Origin: Bryobacterales bacterium
GTDB lineage: Bacteria > Acidobacteriota > Terriglobia > Bryobacterales > Bryobacteraceae
Assembly (NCBI GenBank): GCA_016789745.1
Contig: JAEUQF010000109.1
Coordinates: 1-40,154, forward strand
Length of the DNA stretch: 40,154 nt
Direction: 5' to 3'
Both the position numbers and the translations under genes were made by a program. Of this stretch, positions 1 through 8,291 are shown piece after piece (positions within the stretch are counted from its first letter, which is position 1; every line of letters starts with the position of its first letter). The notes below the pieces were generated by a model that had not been told where the DNA came from, did not search any database, and was given only the letters and a program-made list of their open reading frames with translations.

Positions 1-336
1 GAAGCGGGCGATGTTGAATTCGGTGGGTGTGGTGACGAAGGCCGTGGCGGCGGAGACGAAGCCCCAGGTGATGAGGATGCGCGAGAACCATTTGCGCGCG
101 CTCCAGCGTTCGACGAGCAGTGCACCGGGGATTTCGAGGATGATGTAGCCGATGAAGAAGATGCCGATGCCGAGGCCGAAGACTTCGTCCGAGAAGTCGA
201 GGTCCTGGGCCATGCGGAGTTTGGCGAAGCCGACGTTGGCGCGGTCGAGGTAGGCGACGAGGTAGAGGAGGATCACCAGCGGCAGCAGGTGCCAGGCCAC
301 CTTGCGGCGCATTTTCGAGATCTGAGTGGCCGTCAT
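1..336 (-). CDS. MFS transporter, ACS-like family (3' end off window)
   Basis: This is the N-terminal 112 residues of a major facilitator transporter that runs off the left edge; I translated it by hand from the minus strand. It opens with a short basic stretch (KMRRKVAW), then a first membrane helix (HLLPLVILLYLVAYL) followed by DRANVGFAKL. That is the typical end of TM1 in the anion:cation symporter family, which includes galactonate, tartrate and phthalate carriers. A second helix and the loop 2-3 region (LLVERWSARKW) follow. The chosen ATG has a GAAGAG stretch just upstream, and an in-frame TAG lies about 20 codons further up. It follows the esterase gene by 72 nt in the same direction, so it may be the last visible gene of the left arm or may have its own promoter. 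The substrate cannot be told from this fragment. Confidence 0.88.
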   Translation of the reverse strand, partial: MTATQISKMRRKVAWHLLPLVILLYLVAYLDRANVGFAKLRMAQDLDFSDEVFGLGIGIFFIGYIILEIPGALLVERWSARKWFSRILITWGFVSAATAFVTTPTEFNIARF

Positions 337-363
337 GTGCTCTTCGTGGATGCGGCCGCTGTT

Positions 364-405
364 GCCGTCCTAAGCGTTAGATCATAGGACGGCGGCGGTT
401 GTCAA
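364..405 (-). promoter_or_regulatory. Possible promoter with embedded 9-bp inverted repeat before the MFS gene
   Basis: On the minus strand a perfect TTGACA (400-405) is followed, after 18 nt, by TCTAAC (376-381). Overlapping this is a perfect 9-bp inverted repeat, GCCGTCCTA (364-372) and TAGGACGGC (385-393), with a 12-nt centre. It could be an operator over a promoter for the edge-cut MFS transporter, or a hairpin between the esterase and the transporter. No T-run follows it, so a classical terminator is unlikely. The -10 match is only 4 of 6. Confidence 0.35.
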
Positions 406-408
406 TTC

Positions 409-1293
409 TTACGGGTTGAACCTGACGAAGTGGAAACCGAAACCGTGGGCGCCGGCGCGGGCGTAGTAGGCTTTGGTGTCGTGGCTGACGCCGAGGAGGA
501 TCTCGTACTCATGCGGGATGCCGCGAGCTTTCAGCCACGGATGCAGGGCTTCCGAATCATCGAAGGCGACATCCTTGCTGCCGATGATGAGCCGGATGCG
601 CAGTTGGCCCAGGCGCGCGGAGTTCTTGTTCGCCAGTTCGAAGACATCGTCCTCGGCGGACCACCACTGCTGCAGTTGCGCGATCCAGGCCTGCTGCGCG
701 GGGGAGATGCCGGCGAAGTAGCCATCGAGCGGCAGACGCTTGTAAGAGCCCGCGTAGGCGACCACGGAGTGGAATAGCTCCGGGTACTTGAAAGCCAGCT
801 TAAGGGCACCGTTGGCTCCCATGGACATGCCTTCCAGCATGCGGGCTTCCGGAGTGGCGATGGTGCGGAAGGTGGCGTCGATGTGCGGGATGAGTTCGCG
901 GATGATCATGGTTTCCGGCATGACGTTCTGCGGTTTCCAGTCACGATACTCGGTGCGCTTGCCGCCGTTGGGGAAGACGAGGATGGCAGGTTCCGTAAGG
1001 TTGGCCTGGATGGCTTTCTGATACTCTTCGGCAACCCAGATGGTGGAGGATTCATTGCCGCCGGCGCCGTGCAGCCAGTAGATGACAGGGTAACGCTTGC
1101 CGGAGCTTTCGTAGTCGGGCGGGAGGTAGACGTTATAGCCCACCTCGCGATTCATCGAAGCGCTGCGCAGCGTGCGATGCTGCACGCCGGCGGGCCTGGT
1201 GGCGGGCGGGTTTACCCACGTAATGTCGAAGACCAGCGGTTGCCGCTCGGCGAGCAGCGGCAAGGTGAAGAGAGCCAGCAGAGCAAGTCTCAT
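409..1293 (-). CDS. Secreted alpha/beta-hydrolase esterase (esterase D / XynZ-like)
   Basis: This 294-residue protein has a short signal peptide (MRLALLALFTLPLLA) and the fold signature of the esterase PF00756 group (feruloyl esterase, XynZ and S-formylglutathione hydrolase relatives). Visible parts are the oxyanion loop HGAGG (75-79), the nucleophile elbow G-M-S-M-G with Ser157, a probable acid near Asp241 (GSKDV) and the catalytic His271 (VSHD). It probably hydrolyses an ester on an imported or cell-surface substrate. The start codon is 2 nt from the stop of the DUF1501 gene and has no Shine-Dalgarno sequence of its own, so translation is probably coupled. It is the last complete gene of the left arm. 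The substrate is unknown; this family covers acyl, feruloyl and acetyl esters. Confidence 0.88.
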   Translation of the reverse strand: MRLALLALFTLPLLAERQPLVFDITWVNPPATRPAGVQHRTLRSASMNREVGYNVYLPPDYESSGKRYPVIYWLHGAGGNESSTIWVAEEYQKAIQANLTEPAILVFPNGGKRTEYRDWKPQNVMPETMIIRELIPHIDATFRTIATPEARMLEGMSMGANGALKLAFKYPELFHSVVAYAGSYKRLPLDGYFAGISPAQQAWIAQLQQWWSAEDDVFELANKNSARLGQLRIRLIIGSKDVAFDDSEALHPWLKARGIPHEYEILLGVSHDTKAYYARAGAHGFGFHFVRFNP

Positions 1294-1295
1294 GA

Positions 1296-2579
1296 TCAGG
1301 AATACAGGAATTTTAGCGGGTTGGCGCCATCGGCCGATAGTTTGGTTGGGCGGCCCAGCGGATTGCGGTATTCCTTGCGGAAGTCGATGCCCAACTTATC
1401 GAAGATGGTGGCCGTGAAGTCGGGGATCTCGACGGGGTCCTTGGTGACGTAGGCGCCGTTCTCATCGGTCTCGCCATAAACCTGGCCGCCGGGCACGCCC
1501 GCGCCGGCCATGACAAGGGAGAAGGCATTGGCCCAGTGATCGCGGCCGGCCTGGTTGTTGATCTCCGGGGTGCGGCCGAACTCGCCGGTCACGATGACCA
1601 GCGTCTTTTGCAGCATGCCTCGCGATTCCAGATCCTCCACCAGCGCGGTGAAAGCGGCATCGAGTTCGGGAAGGAACGTGTCGCTCAGGGACGGGAAGAT
1701 GTTGGCGTGGTGATCCCAGGTGTTGAAGCCGCGGGTGATGGTGATGTAGCGGACGCCGGCTTCCACCAGCCGGCGGGCCAGCAGCGCGCCTTGTCCCAGC
1801 GAGGTGCGGCCGTAGTGATCGCGCAGCTTCTCTGACTCTTCACCGATGAGAAACGCCTTCTTGGCCCGTTCCGATTGCATGAGCCCGAACGCCGTCTGGT
1901 AGTAGGAGTTCATGTTCTCGATCAGGTTCTGCGAGTCATAGCGGCGGAACTTGTCATCGGCCAGGGCCAGTAAGGAGCGGCGCCGGTCCATGCGCGCCCA
2001 ATCCACGCCGAGCGGCAGATCCAGGTCGCGCACCTGGTATTTGGCGACGTTGGGATTGCCGGCATCGAACGGGTTGAAGCGGGGCTCCAGGTAGCCGGCG
2101 CTTTCCCAATAGCCGGTGGAACCGGGCACCGAGACAAACGCGGGTAGTTCATTGCGGGGGCCGAGTTCCTTGGCTACTACGGAGCCCACCGCCGGATGGG
2201 TGATGCTGGACAGCGGCAGGTGTCCGCTGAGGATGAGCCCGCAGGCCGGCACGTGCACCGGCGTCTTATGGGTCATGGAGCGGATGATGGTGTACTTATG
2301 CGCCAGCTTTGCGGATCGCGGCAGGTGCTCGGTGACGTGCACGCCGGGCACGCTGGTGCGGATAGGACTGAACTTACTGCGGAACTCCGGCTTCGAGTTC
2401 GGCTTCGGATCGAAGGTATCCATCTGGCTCATGCCACCCGTCAGAAACAGGTGGATGACGGAGATGTCGTCACCCTTTTTGGTTTCCGCCTGGGCCTGGA
2501 GCGCATCGCCCAGCGTCAGCCAGTTGAAGGCAGCAATGGAGCCCAGCTTGATGAAGGAACGGCGGTCAAAGGCTTGCAT
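1296..2579 (-). CDS. DUF1501 protein, Tat-exported
   Basis: This 427-residue protein starts with a Tat signal (DRRSFIKLGS, residues 5-14). It has the DUF1501 layout, which is related to the alkaline phosphatase/sulfatase superfamily: an early GGMSQMDTFDPKP block (48-60), a central WDHHAN block, then GEFGRTPEIN and GRDHW at about 327-343. The family is abundant in Planctomycetota, Acidobacteriota and Verrucomicrobiota, nearly always directly downstream of a DUF1549/DUF1553 cytochrome-like gene, as here. No reaction is established. Its SD (TAGGAG) overlaps the stop codon of the upstream gene, giving tight coupling. A second DUF1501 gene lies at 17836-19257; that copy lacks the GRDHW block. Confidence 0.93.
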   Translation of the reverse strand: MQAFDRRSFIKLGSIAAFNWLTLGDALQAQAETKKGDDISVIHLFLTGGMSQMDTFDPKPNSKPEFRSKFSPIRTSVPGVHVTEHLPRSAKLAHKYTIIRSMTHKTPVHVPACGLILSGHLPLSSITHPAVGSVVAKELGPRNELPAFVSVPGSTGYWESAGYLEPRFNPFDAGNPNVAKYQVRDLDLPLGVDWARMDRRRSLLALADDKFRRYDSQNLIENMNSYYQTAFGLMQSERAKKAFLIGEESEKLRDHYGRTSLGQGALLARRLVEAGVRYITITRGFNTWDHHANIFPSLSDTFLPELDAAFTALVEDLESRGMLQKTLVIVTGEFGRTPEINNQAGRDHWANAFSLVMAGAGVPGGQVYGETDENGAYVTKDPVEIPDFTATIFDKLGIDFRKEYRNPLGRPTKLSADGANPLKFLYS

Positions 2580-2591
2580 GCGGATTGGCTC

Positions 2592-4997
2592 CTAGTGATG
2601 AAACAGAAATTCCTTGGAGTTGAAGACAGCCCACAGCAGGTCTTCGAAGGTTTGGCGTCTGGCGGCGGCTTTAAGCGGTGCCAGCGCAGCGGTAATCTCA
2701 TCCTCGGCGGGCATACGCGTCAGGGCGGAAAGATAGATGCGCTCGACAATCTGGCGATCGGTGAGGGAGCTATCGGCCAGCCATTTGTCGAGATTGCCAT
2801 CCTTGCCGGTGATCTGCTGCTGGATGGTGTCACCGCTGACCAGATGCATCACCTGCGCAACGCTCGGCTTGGTGTCCCGCTCGCAGATGACCTCGCGAAG
2901 GTCATTCCGGCCGAAGACCTTCATCATGTAGTGAGGCTTGCCGAAGTTGAGCACGGGGATACTCATGGCCCGCTTGCCCAGCGGCTGGGTAGCGAACTTC
3001 ATGGGGACGCCGGTGACCTGGGTCATGGTGTCGGCCAGTTGTTCCGCCATCAGGCGGCGGACCAGGAAGTGCGAGTAGTTCACCTGGTCATTGCGATTGC
3101 TCTCGTTCGGCACGGAAGACAACTGATAGGTGCGCGAGTTCAGGATGGCGCGTTCCAGCCGCTTGATGCTGTAGCTACCGTTGGCGAACTCCTTGGCCAG
3201 CGCATCCAGCAGCGCTTCGTTCGACGGCGGATTGGTGACGCGGAAGTCGTCCACCTGCTCCACGATCCCGCGGCCCAGGAAGTACTTCCAAAAGCGATTC
3301 ACGGTGGCGCGGGCGAAGTACGGATTGGTGGGAGACGTAACCCACTTCGCCAGCTTCTCGCGGACATCGGTGCCGGGCGCTTCGGGCTCAAAGTCGCCAT
3401 CGAGATACTTCGGCGTGACCGGCTTATTGGTCTTGGGATGCAGCACCTCGCCGGACTCTTTTAGATAGGTGCCGTTGTGGTTGTTCAGGTACATGTCCTT
3501 ACGGCTGACCCGTGCGAAGAAGGCGGCGAAGCCGTAGAAATCGTCCTGCTTCCATTTCTCGAAGGGATGATTGTGGCAGCGGGCGCATTCAATCTGCATG
3601 CCCAGCAGCAACTGCGTCACGTTGACGCCGGACTCTTCGGGCGTAATCTCACGGCTGACGAAGTAGAAGTTGGAGATGCCTTCGAAATCGTGGCGGCCCT
3701 GGCTGACCAGCATGTTGCGCACCATGACGTCATAGGGAACATCCTTGCGCACCTGGTCCCGGAAGAAGCGGCCGTAAGCGCCGCCGCCTTTTTGCCCTGC
3801 TTCGTTGTAGCCGGCGCGATACATGTCGGAGAGGCGCATGGACCACAGGTCGGCACGCTCCGGGCGTTCCAACAATTGGTCGATGAGTTTGCTGCGTTTT
3901 TGCGGATCCTTCGATTCGAGGAAGGCGCGGGCCTCTTCGAGGGTGGGTGCGGTGCCGACGGTGTCCAGGTAGACGCGGCGTATGAACTCTTCGTCGGTGG
4001 AGAGCGGGGAGGGAATCACGTTCGCCTGGCGCAGCTTCGCGAAGACGTGCTTGTCGATGAAGTTGTTCTCGGCCACCGCGGGGTAGTTCTTCATCGGCCG
4101 GTCTTTCACAACGAGAATCGGCACGGCAGCGGCGCGGCCCAGGGTGCGTGCCATGATGGCCGTCTCGCCACTTTGTTCGGCGGTGACCAGACCGCCGGGC
4201 TTCACGCTGGCAATGGCGGCGATGTTGGAACTGTAGGCGACGGCGCCGGTCAGGTCACGCACCGAGCCATCGTTATACTCACCCACGGCGATGAGTTGGA
4301 CATTCGTGCCGGTGCCCACCATGCGCCAGTTGGGCGGATAAACGGTGAGGGATCGCAAGCTGGCCTGGCCAGGGGCGTCGTAGGGGGCGCCGCGCTTTAA
4401 CCAGTCCAGGATCAGGTTGTAGTCTTCGGAGCCGGCTTTGAAGCGCTGGCCGCCGCCGTGCGGTTCCTGGAAGGCCGGTTTGCGCAGCACCAGGCTGTTG
4501 GCAGGGTTGGCCGTGTCGATGCGCTTGCCGTCCGCCTTCTTTGTGATGGCATCATAGTCGACGTCGGGGTCACTGCCGAACAGCGACAACTTGAATCCCT
4601 TCTGCCCGCGCACGGAGCCGTGGCAGTTGGAATTGGCACAGTCGGCGCGGGTGAAGATAGGGACGATATCGTTGATGAAGCTGAGTTCGTGGGGGCGCGG
4701 CTTCATCACTTCCACGGTTACTTCGGCGGAGATGCCATCGAAGGTGGCCTTGAGCTTGGCGTTCCCGGGTTGGGCAGCCTTCACGGTACGTTTGGCTTCC
4801 ACCTGCAGGTATGCCGGCGTGGTGTAAGCGGCTTCCGCGGTTACTTCGCGGCTGACGCCTTCCTCATCCGTGGCGATCACCAGAATCTTCTGGCCCTCGC
4901 CCGCATGCAGACGCACCTCCGGCGGATAGATTTTGAGATCGACGGTCTTCGCCGATGCGCTGAAGGTAAGCAGACTAATCACAGCCAAGTAGCGCAT
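2592..4997 (-). CDS. DUF1549/DUF1553 cytochrome-like protein with Ig-like repeats
   Basis: This 801-residue secreted protein has a signal peptide (about 1-16). Two Ig-like (BIG_2-type) beta regions lie at roughly 17-100 and 212-300. Between them is a putative haem segment with the spacing C-A-N-S-N-C-H (Cys120, Cys125, His126), which is CX4CH and not CXXCH. DUF1549 covers about 310-500 and carries the family motif CARCHNHPFEKW (471-482). DUF1553 follows to the C-terminus, ending KEFLFHH as this family commonly does. Such proteins are thought to act outside the cytoplasm, possibly in electron transfer or on polymers, but no function is proven. It sits 2 nt after the PPC protein gene and 12 nt before its DUF1501 partner. 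Confidence 0.93.
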   Translation of the reverse strand: MRYLAVISLLTFSASAKTVDLKIYPPEVRLHAGEGQKILVIATDEEGVSREVTAEAAYTTPAYLQVEAKRTVKAAQPGNAKLKATFDGISAEVTVEVMKPRPHELSFINDIVPIFTRADCANSNCHGSVRGQKGFKLSLFGSDPDVDYDAITKKADGKRIDTANPANSLVLRKPAFQEPHGGGQRFKAGSEDYNLILDWLKRGAPYDAPGQASLRSLTVYPPNWRMVGTGTNVQLIAVGEYNDGSVRDLTGAVAYSSNIAAIASVKPGGLVTAEQSGETAIMARTLGRAAAVPILVVKDRPMKNYPAVAENNFIDKHVFAKLRQANVIPSPLSTDEEFIRRVYLDTVGTAPTLEEARAFLESKDPQKRSKLIDQLLERPERADLWSMRLSDMYRAGYNEAGQKGGGAYGRFFRDQVRKDVPYDVMVRNMLVSQGRHDFEGISNFYFVSREITPEESGVNVTQLLLGMQIECARCHNHPFEKWKQDDFYGFAAFFARVSRKDMYLNNHNGTYLKESGEVLHPKTNKPVTPKYLDGDFEPEAPGTDVREKLAKWVTSPTNPYFARATVNRFWKYFLGRGIVEQVDDFRVTNPPSNEALLDALAKEFANGSYSIKRLERAILNSRTYQLSSVPNESNRNDQVNYSHFLVRRLMAEQLADTMTQVTGVPMKFATQPLGKRAMSIPVLNFGKPHYMMKVFGRNDLREVICERDTKPSVAQVMHLVSGDTIQQQITGKDGNLDKWLADSSLTDRQIVERIYLSALTRMPAEDEITAALAPLKAAARRQTFEDLLWAVFNSKEFLFHH

Positions 4998-4999
4998 AG

Positions 5000-7021
5000 T
5001 TATTTCCCTTGCAACAGAACCGGTGCGGACTCCGCCAACACGCGGCCGTCTTTCTCCGACACGGCTTCGAAACGGATAGTGGTGCCTGCATGGCCCGCTA
5101 CGGGTACGGATGCTTCCTTCGCCGCTGCAGGCACCGGCACGGGTGCGGCGCTGGCACCTTTGACACGGAGCAGCAGGGCCGTGTCCTTTGCACTGCCGTA
5201 GCGTTTCACACCGATCTTCAGCGGTTCGGACGGCTTGGCTGTGTCGGGCACGGTAAGCAGAACCGAAGGCGGCGCGGCGACCGTGAACTGCGCGCGCTCC
5301 ACCTGCATAGGGCCATAGACGTGGCCGGCCGCTGCCAGGTTGTAACGCACGATGGCGTCATGCTCCACCGTTCTGCCGTTCCTTACGCCGCGAGCCTTCA
5401 CGCGTACATCGTAGACGCCGGGCTCGCTGGCTCCAACGCGAACGGGAAGCAGCACGATGGTGCCGTCCACCACGCGCTCCACGCCGCAGGTATCTTTCAC
5501 GATGGAGTCCTTGGGCTCCGCGGTCTGCCGCTCTACAACCGTGCCTTGCGGCAGTCCTTCCATCCAGACTTCCACCGGCTCCGTCCAACCGGCGCGGCGC
5601 CGCACGCGTACTTGAAACGTATCCTGCTGGCCGGCATACAGGGACTTCAGCGAATCGCGCATTTCGAGGATGAAGTCCGGCTCCTGCTTCTTCACTGTCA
5701 GGCGGTAGAGGAGTTGATCGCCGCCGCGATACATGCCGTCGCGAATGGCAACGTAGTAAGGGCCGGGCTTATCGCAGCGCAGGCTGAGGTCCGGGTCGAG
5801 TTGGTATTCATCGGCGCGATCGTCGACGCCTGGGTCGTCGGCAAAGGCCACTTTCTTTCCTTCCGCATCGAACACGGTGATGGTGGGATCCAGGTGATAG
5901 CCCAACTTCATAGACTCGGCGCGGAACAGGAACGTATCGCCCGGTTGGGCGTCGAAGCGGAAGTAGTGGGACGCCTTGGGCTGTTCGATCACACCGTTCA
6001 GCACGGCTGTGGAGGGAACATTCGCGGCGGTGCGCCAGTCGAGCGAGGGCTTGGTGACGGTGATCTCCGGCAGGTCGGAGATGCGGATCTCGGTGGGCAG
6101 CGCCACTTCGCGGCCTTTGGCGGATAGGTGCACCAGGTTGCGGCCAACGGGGGCATCTCGCGGCACTGTGAAGCGGGCGCGCAGCTTGTTGGCGGACTTG
6201 CTGAGGATTTCGCCCTTCGCCAGGCGGTCGCCAATCCAGGCTTCATCGACAGTATCGAGCAGTGTGCCGGTGAAGGTGATCTCGGTGGTCTTCCCTGCCT
6301 CGGCACCGGCGGGTAGCGTGCGGTGCACGTAGGGCAGGACTCCCGCGGAGAGCCGGTAGTTGCCGCCGCCATTCAATGAACCGACACGCACCACGTAGTC
6401 GCCGGCTTTCTCGAAGGTGAACTCGATGTGGGGATCGCCGAGGATGGTGGTGTCATCCACCCAGGCCAGTTCTTCGCCGCGGGCGTCGAGTATGGCGAGG
6501 TCTGCGTCCAGCCGGGAGCCGTGCCGTGTGGCACTCACGTCGAACACCATCTTCTGGCCGGCTTCGGCGCGGATCCGGAAGTGATCCCAGTCTTCGCTGC
6601 CGATGTTGCCGTTCACCAGGATGGGCAGCGCAATGGCCTGCGGCTTGCGCCAGTCATCGTTGTTTTCCGCTTCGACGATCTCCGGCAGGGCTCCGATGTC
6701 GAACACGCCGACATAGACGCCGCGCTGCGTGGTGAGCCGGTAATCGCGGCGGCCCACTTCGGCATCGGGCGCCGCCGTGATGCGCAGCTTGATCTTTGAG
6801 GCGAAGGCGGCCAGCACTTCGGCTGTGACGCCACGCCCCGCAAAGGCAACGGAGCGCACATCGTGAAGATTGGCGCCACTCAGTTCCACCTCCGTGGAGG
6901 TTCCCCGCTGCACGCCGGGAGGAAACGCGGCGCGAACCGACGGCGCCGGCGATGGCAGATCAGAATCGACAGCAGCCGTTAATCCCAGGGCGAAACAGAA
7001 CAGCAAGTACAGCTTCGGCAT
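5000..7021 (-). CDS. Secreted protein with two PPC (pre-peptidase C-terminal) domains
   Basis: I place the start at the ATG at 7021, not the upstream in-frame start at 7069. The 7021 codon is preceded by a good SD (GGAGAAGG) and opens a clean signal peptide (MPKLYLLFCFALGLTA), whereas 7069 would overlap the transporter gene. The mature protein, of 673 residues in total, is all beta. It has an IPT/TIG-like N-terminal region beginning FPPGVQRGTSTEVELSGANL, a first PPC-like domain at about 125-235 (SEDWDHFRIRAEAGQKMVFD) and a second at about 335-450 (ASHYFRFDAQPGDTFLF). A further Ig-like C-terminal region follows. There is no catalytic domain, so it is probably a binding or scaffold partner for the cytochrome-like protein encoded 2 nt downstream. 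This gene trio is common in Planctomycetota and Acidobacteriota. Confidence 0.85.
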   Translation of the reverse strand: MPKLYLLFCFALGLTAAVDSDLPSPAPSVRAAFPPGVQRGTSTEVELSGANLHDVRSVAFAGRGVTAEVLAAFASKIKLRITAAPDAEVGRRDYRLTTQRGVYVGVFDIGALPEIVEAENNDDWRKPQAIALPILVNGNIGSEDWDHFRIRAEAGQKMVFDVSATRHGSRLDADLAILDARGEELAWVDDTTILGDPHIEFTFEKAGDYVVRVGSLNGGGNYRLSAGVLPYVHRTLPAGAEAGKTTEITFTGTLLDTVDEAWIGDRLAKGEILSKSANKLRARFTVPRDAPVGRNLVHLSAKGREVALPTEIRISDLPEITVTKPSLDWRTAANVPSTAVLNGVIEQPKASHYFRFDAQPGDTFLFRAESMKLGYHLDPTITVFDAEGKKVAFADDPGVDDRADEYQLDPDLSLRCDKPGPYYVAIRDGMYRGGDQLLYRLTVKKQEPDFILEMRDSLKSLYAGQQDTFQVRVRRRAGWTEPVEVWMEGLPQGTVVERQTAEPKDSIVKDTCGVERVVDGTIVLLPVRVGASEPGVYDVRVKARGVRNGRTVEHDAIVRYNLAAAGHVYGPMQVERAQFTVAAPPSVLLTVPDTAKPSEPLKIGVKRYGSAKDTALLLRVKGASAAPVPVPAAAKEASVPVAGHAGTTIRFEAVSEKDGRVLAESAPVLLQGK

Positions 7022-7034
7022 CCCTTCTCCGATT

Positions 7035-8291
7035 CTACGTGTGGGCCGCCTGCCGGCGCGGATTGACAAACAGCCAGAGCACCGCCGAGACAGCAGTGGT
7101 GCCCGCGCCCAGCAGGAGCACGAAATTCCAATCTCCTGAGCGTTGCAGCACCCAGCCCATCAGTGCCGGAGAAGCAAAGCCCGCGCAGTTTGAGGCTGCA
7201 TTCATGAGTCCGGCGACAGCGCCGCCGGAGGAGCCACCGATATCGATGGCAGATGACCATGCCGCACCCAGGTAGAGGTCGACGGCACCTGCGGCGAGGC
7301 CCATCAGCAGAGCCGCGAGGCCGGCCTGCGGACACCATACGCCGGCCGACATCAGCAAGGCTGCTGTCGAAAGGGAGATGAGTCCGATGATGGTGCGGGC
7401 CGACCGGTCGCCCGTGCGCCGGCCAATCAGGTCGGTAAGGATGCCGCCTGCCCACGTGGAGCCAACGCCCAATAGAAACGGGATGCTGGCGTAGTAGCCC
7501 GCTTCACCAACGGACATGCCGCGGTTCTCCCGCAGATAGGTGGGGAACCACGTGATGTAGAACTGCCACAGGAACGTGGACCCAAAGGCCGCAGCCAGCA
7601 GACACCATAGTCGAGAGGAACGCAGCAACAGGGCCCACGGCACTTTCTCGGCCTTCGCGGGCGTCTTCGCCATTCCTACCTTGATGCGATGCAACTCCTC
7701 CGGTGTCATGGCAGGGTGCTCTTCCGGCCGGTTGCGAAACCAGAAGTACCAGGCAATGCCGCCCAGCAGGCCCACCAATCCGAACACCACAAAAGGCGTT
7801 CGCCAGCCATAGTGCAGCAGGATGAAGCCGGCAATCGGGGGCGTGATGGCGCCGCCCAGGCGGCCGCCGCCGAGGAATGCGCCGAATGCCGTGGAGCGCT
7901 CCGTAGCGGGGATCCAGCGATTGAACGCGGAGGCCACCGACGGTGAGAGCGCCGCTTCCAACGCGCCGAAGGTGAAGCGAATCACCATGAGAGACGCGAA
8001 ACTCCAGGCATAGGCGGTGAACATCGTAAACGCGGACCAGCCCGCCACCGCCAGGCTTACTAAACCCCGTGCGCCGTGACGATCGGCGGCCATTCCCCAG
8101 GGCGTCTGGCCGAGGAAATAAGAGAGGCTGAAGATGCTGAACACCAGCCCCATCTGGGCCTGCGAGAAATCGAAAGCCTTACGCATTTCCGGGCCGGCCA
8201 CGGCAATGCAGACGCGGTCGGTGTAGCACACCATGTTGATGAACAGCGCTAGCAGCACTACCGAGTGGCGAACGCGTGGCATCGGGGTCAT
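7035..8291 (-). CDS. MFS transporter, ACS-like
   Basis: This 418-residue integral membrane protein has about 12 hydrophobic segments. TM1 ends in the ACS-type CYTDRVCIAVAG motif (22-33), and the loop 2-3 signature GMAADRHGARG lies at about 66-76. It is predicted to be a proton- or cation-coupled importer of small organic anions. Its ATG overlaps the stop codon of the M81 gene as ATGA (8288-8291), so the two are translationally coupled. That suggests it imports the M81 substrate or exports the product. An internal ATG three codons in (8282) is an alternative start. The PPC gene begins 13 nt after its stop. It is distinct from the second MFS gene at the left window edge. Confidence 0.92.
   Translation of the reverse strand: MTPMPRVRHSVVLLALFINMVCYTDRVCIAVAGPEMRKAFDFSQAQMGLVFSIFSLSYFLGQTPWGMAADRHGARGLVSLAVAGWSAFTMFTAYAWSFASLMVIRFTFGALEAALSPSVASAFNRWIPATERSTAFGAFLGGGRLGGAITPPIAGFILLHYGWRTPFVVFGLVGLLGGIAWYFWFRNRPEEHPAMTPEELHRIKVGMAKTPAKAEKVPWALLLRSSRLWCLLAAAFGSTFLWQFYITWFPTYLRENRGMSVGEAGYYASIPFLLGVGSTWAGGILTDLIGRRTGDRSARTIIGLISLSTAALLMSAGVWCPQAGLAALLMGLAAGAVDLYLGAAWSSAIDIGGSSGGAVAGLMNAASNCAGFASPALMGWVLQRSGDWNFVLLLGAGTTAVSAVLWLFVNPRRQAAHT

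Noticed and set aside
430..777. Long opposite-strand ORFs over many genes
   Set aside because: They are shadows produced by high-GC codon bias; the real genes have signal peptides, catalytic motifs and consistent spacing on the other strand.
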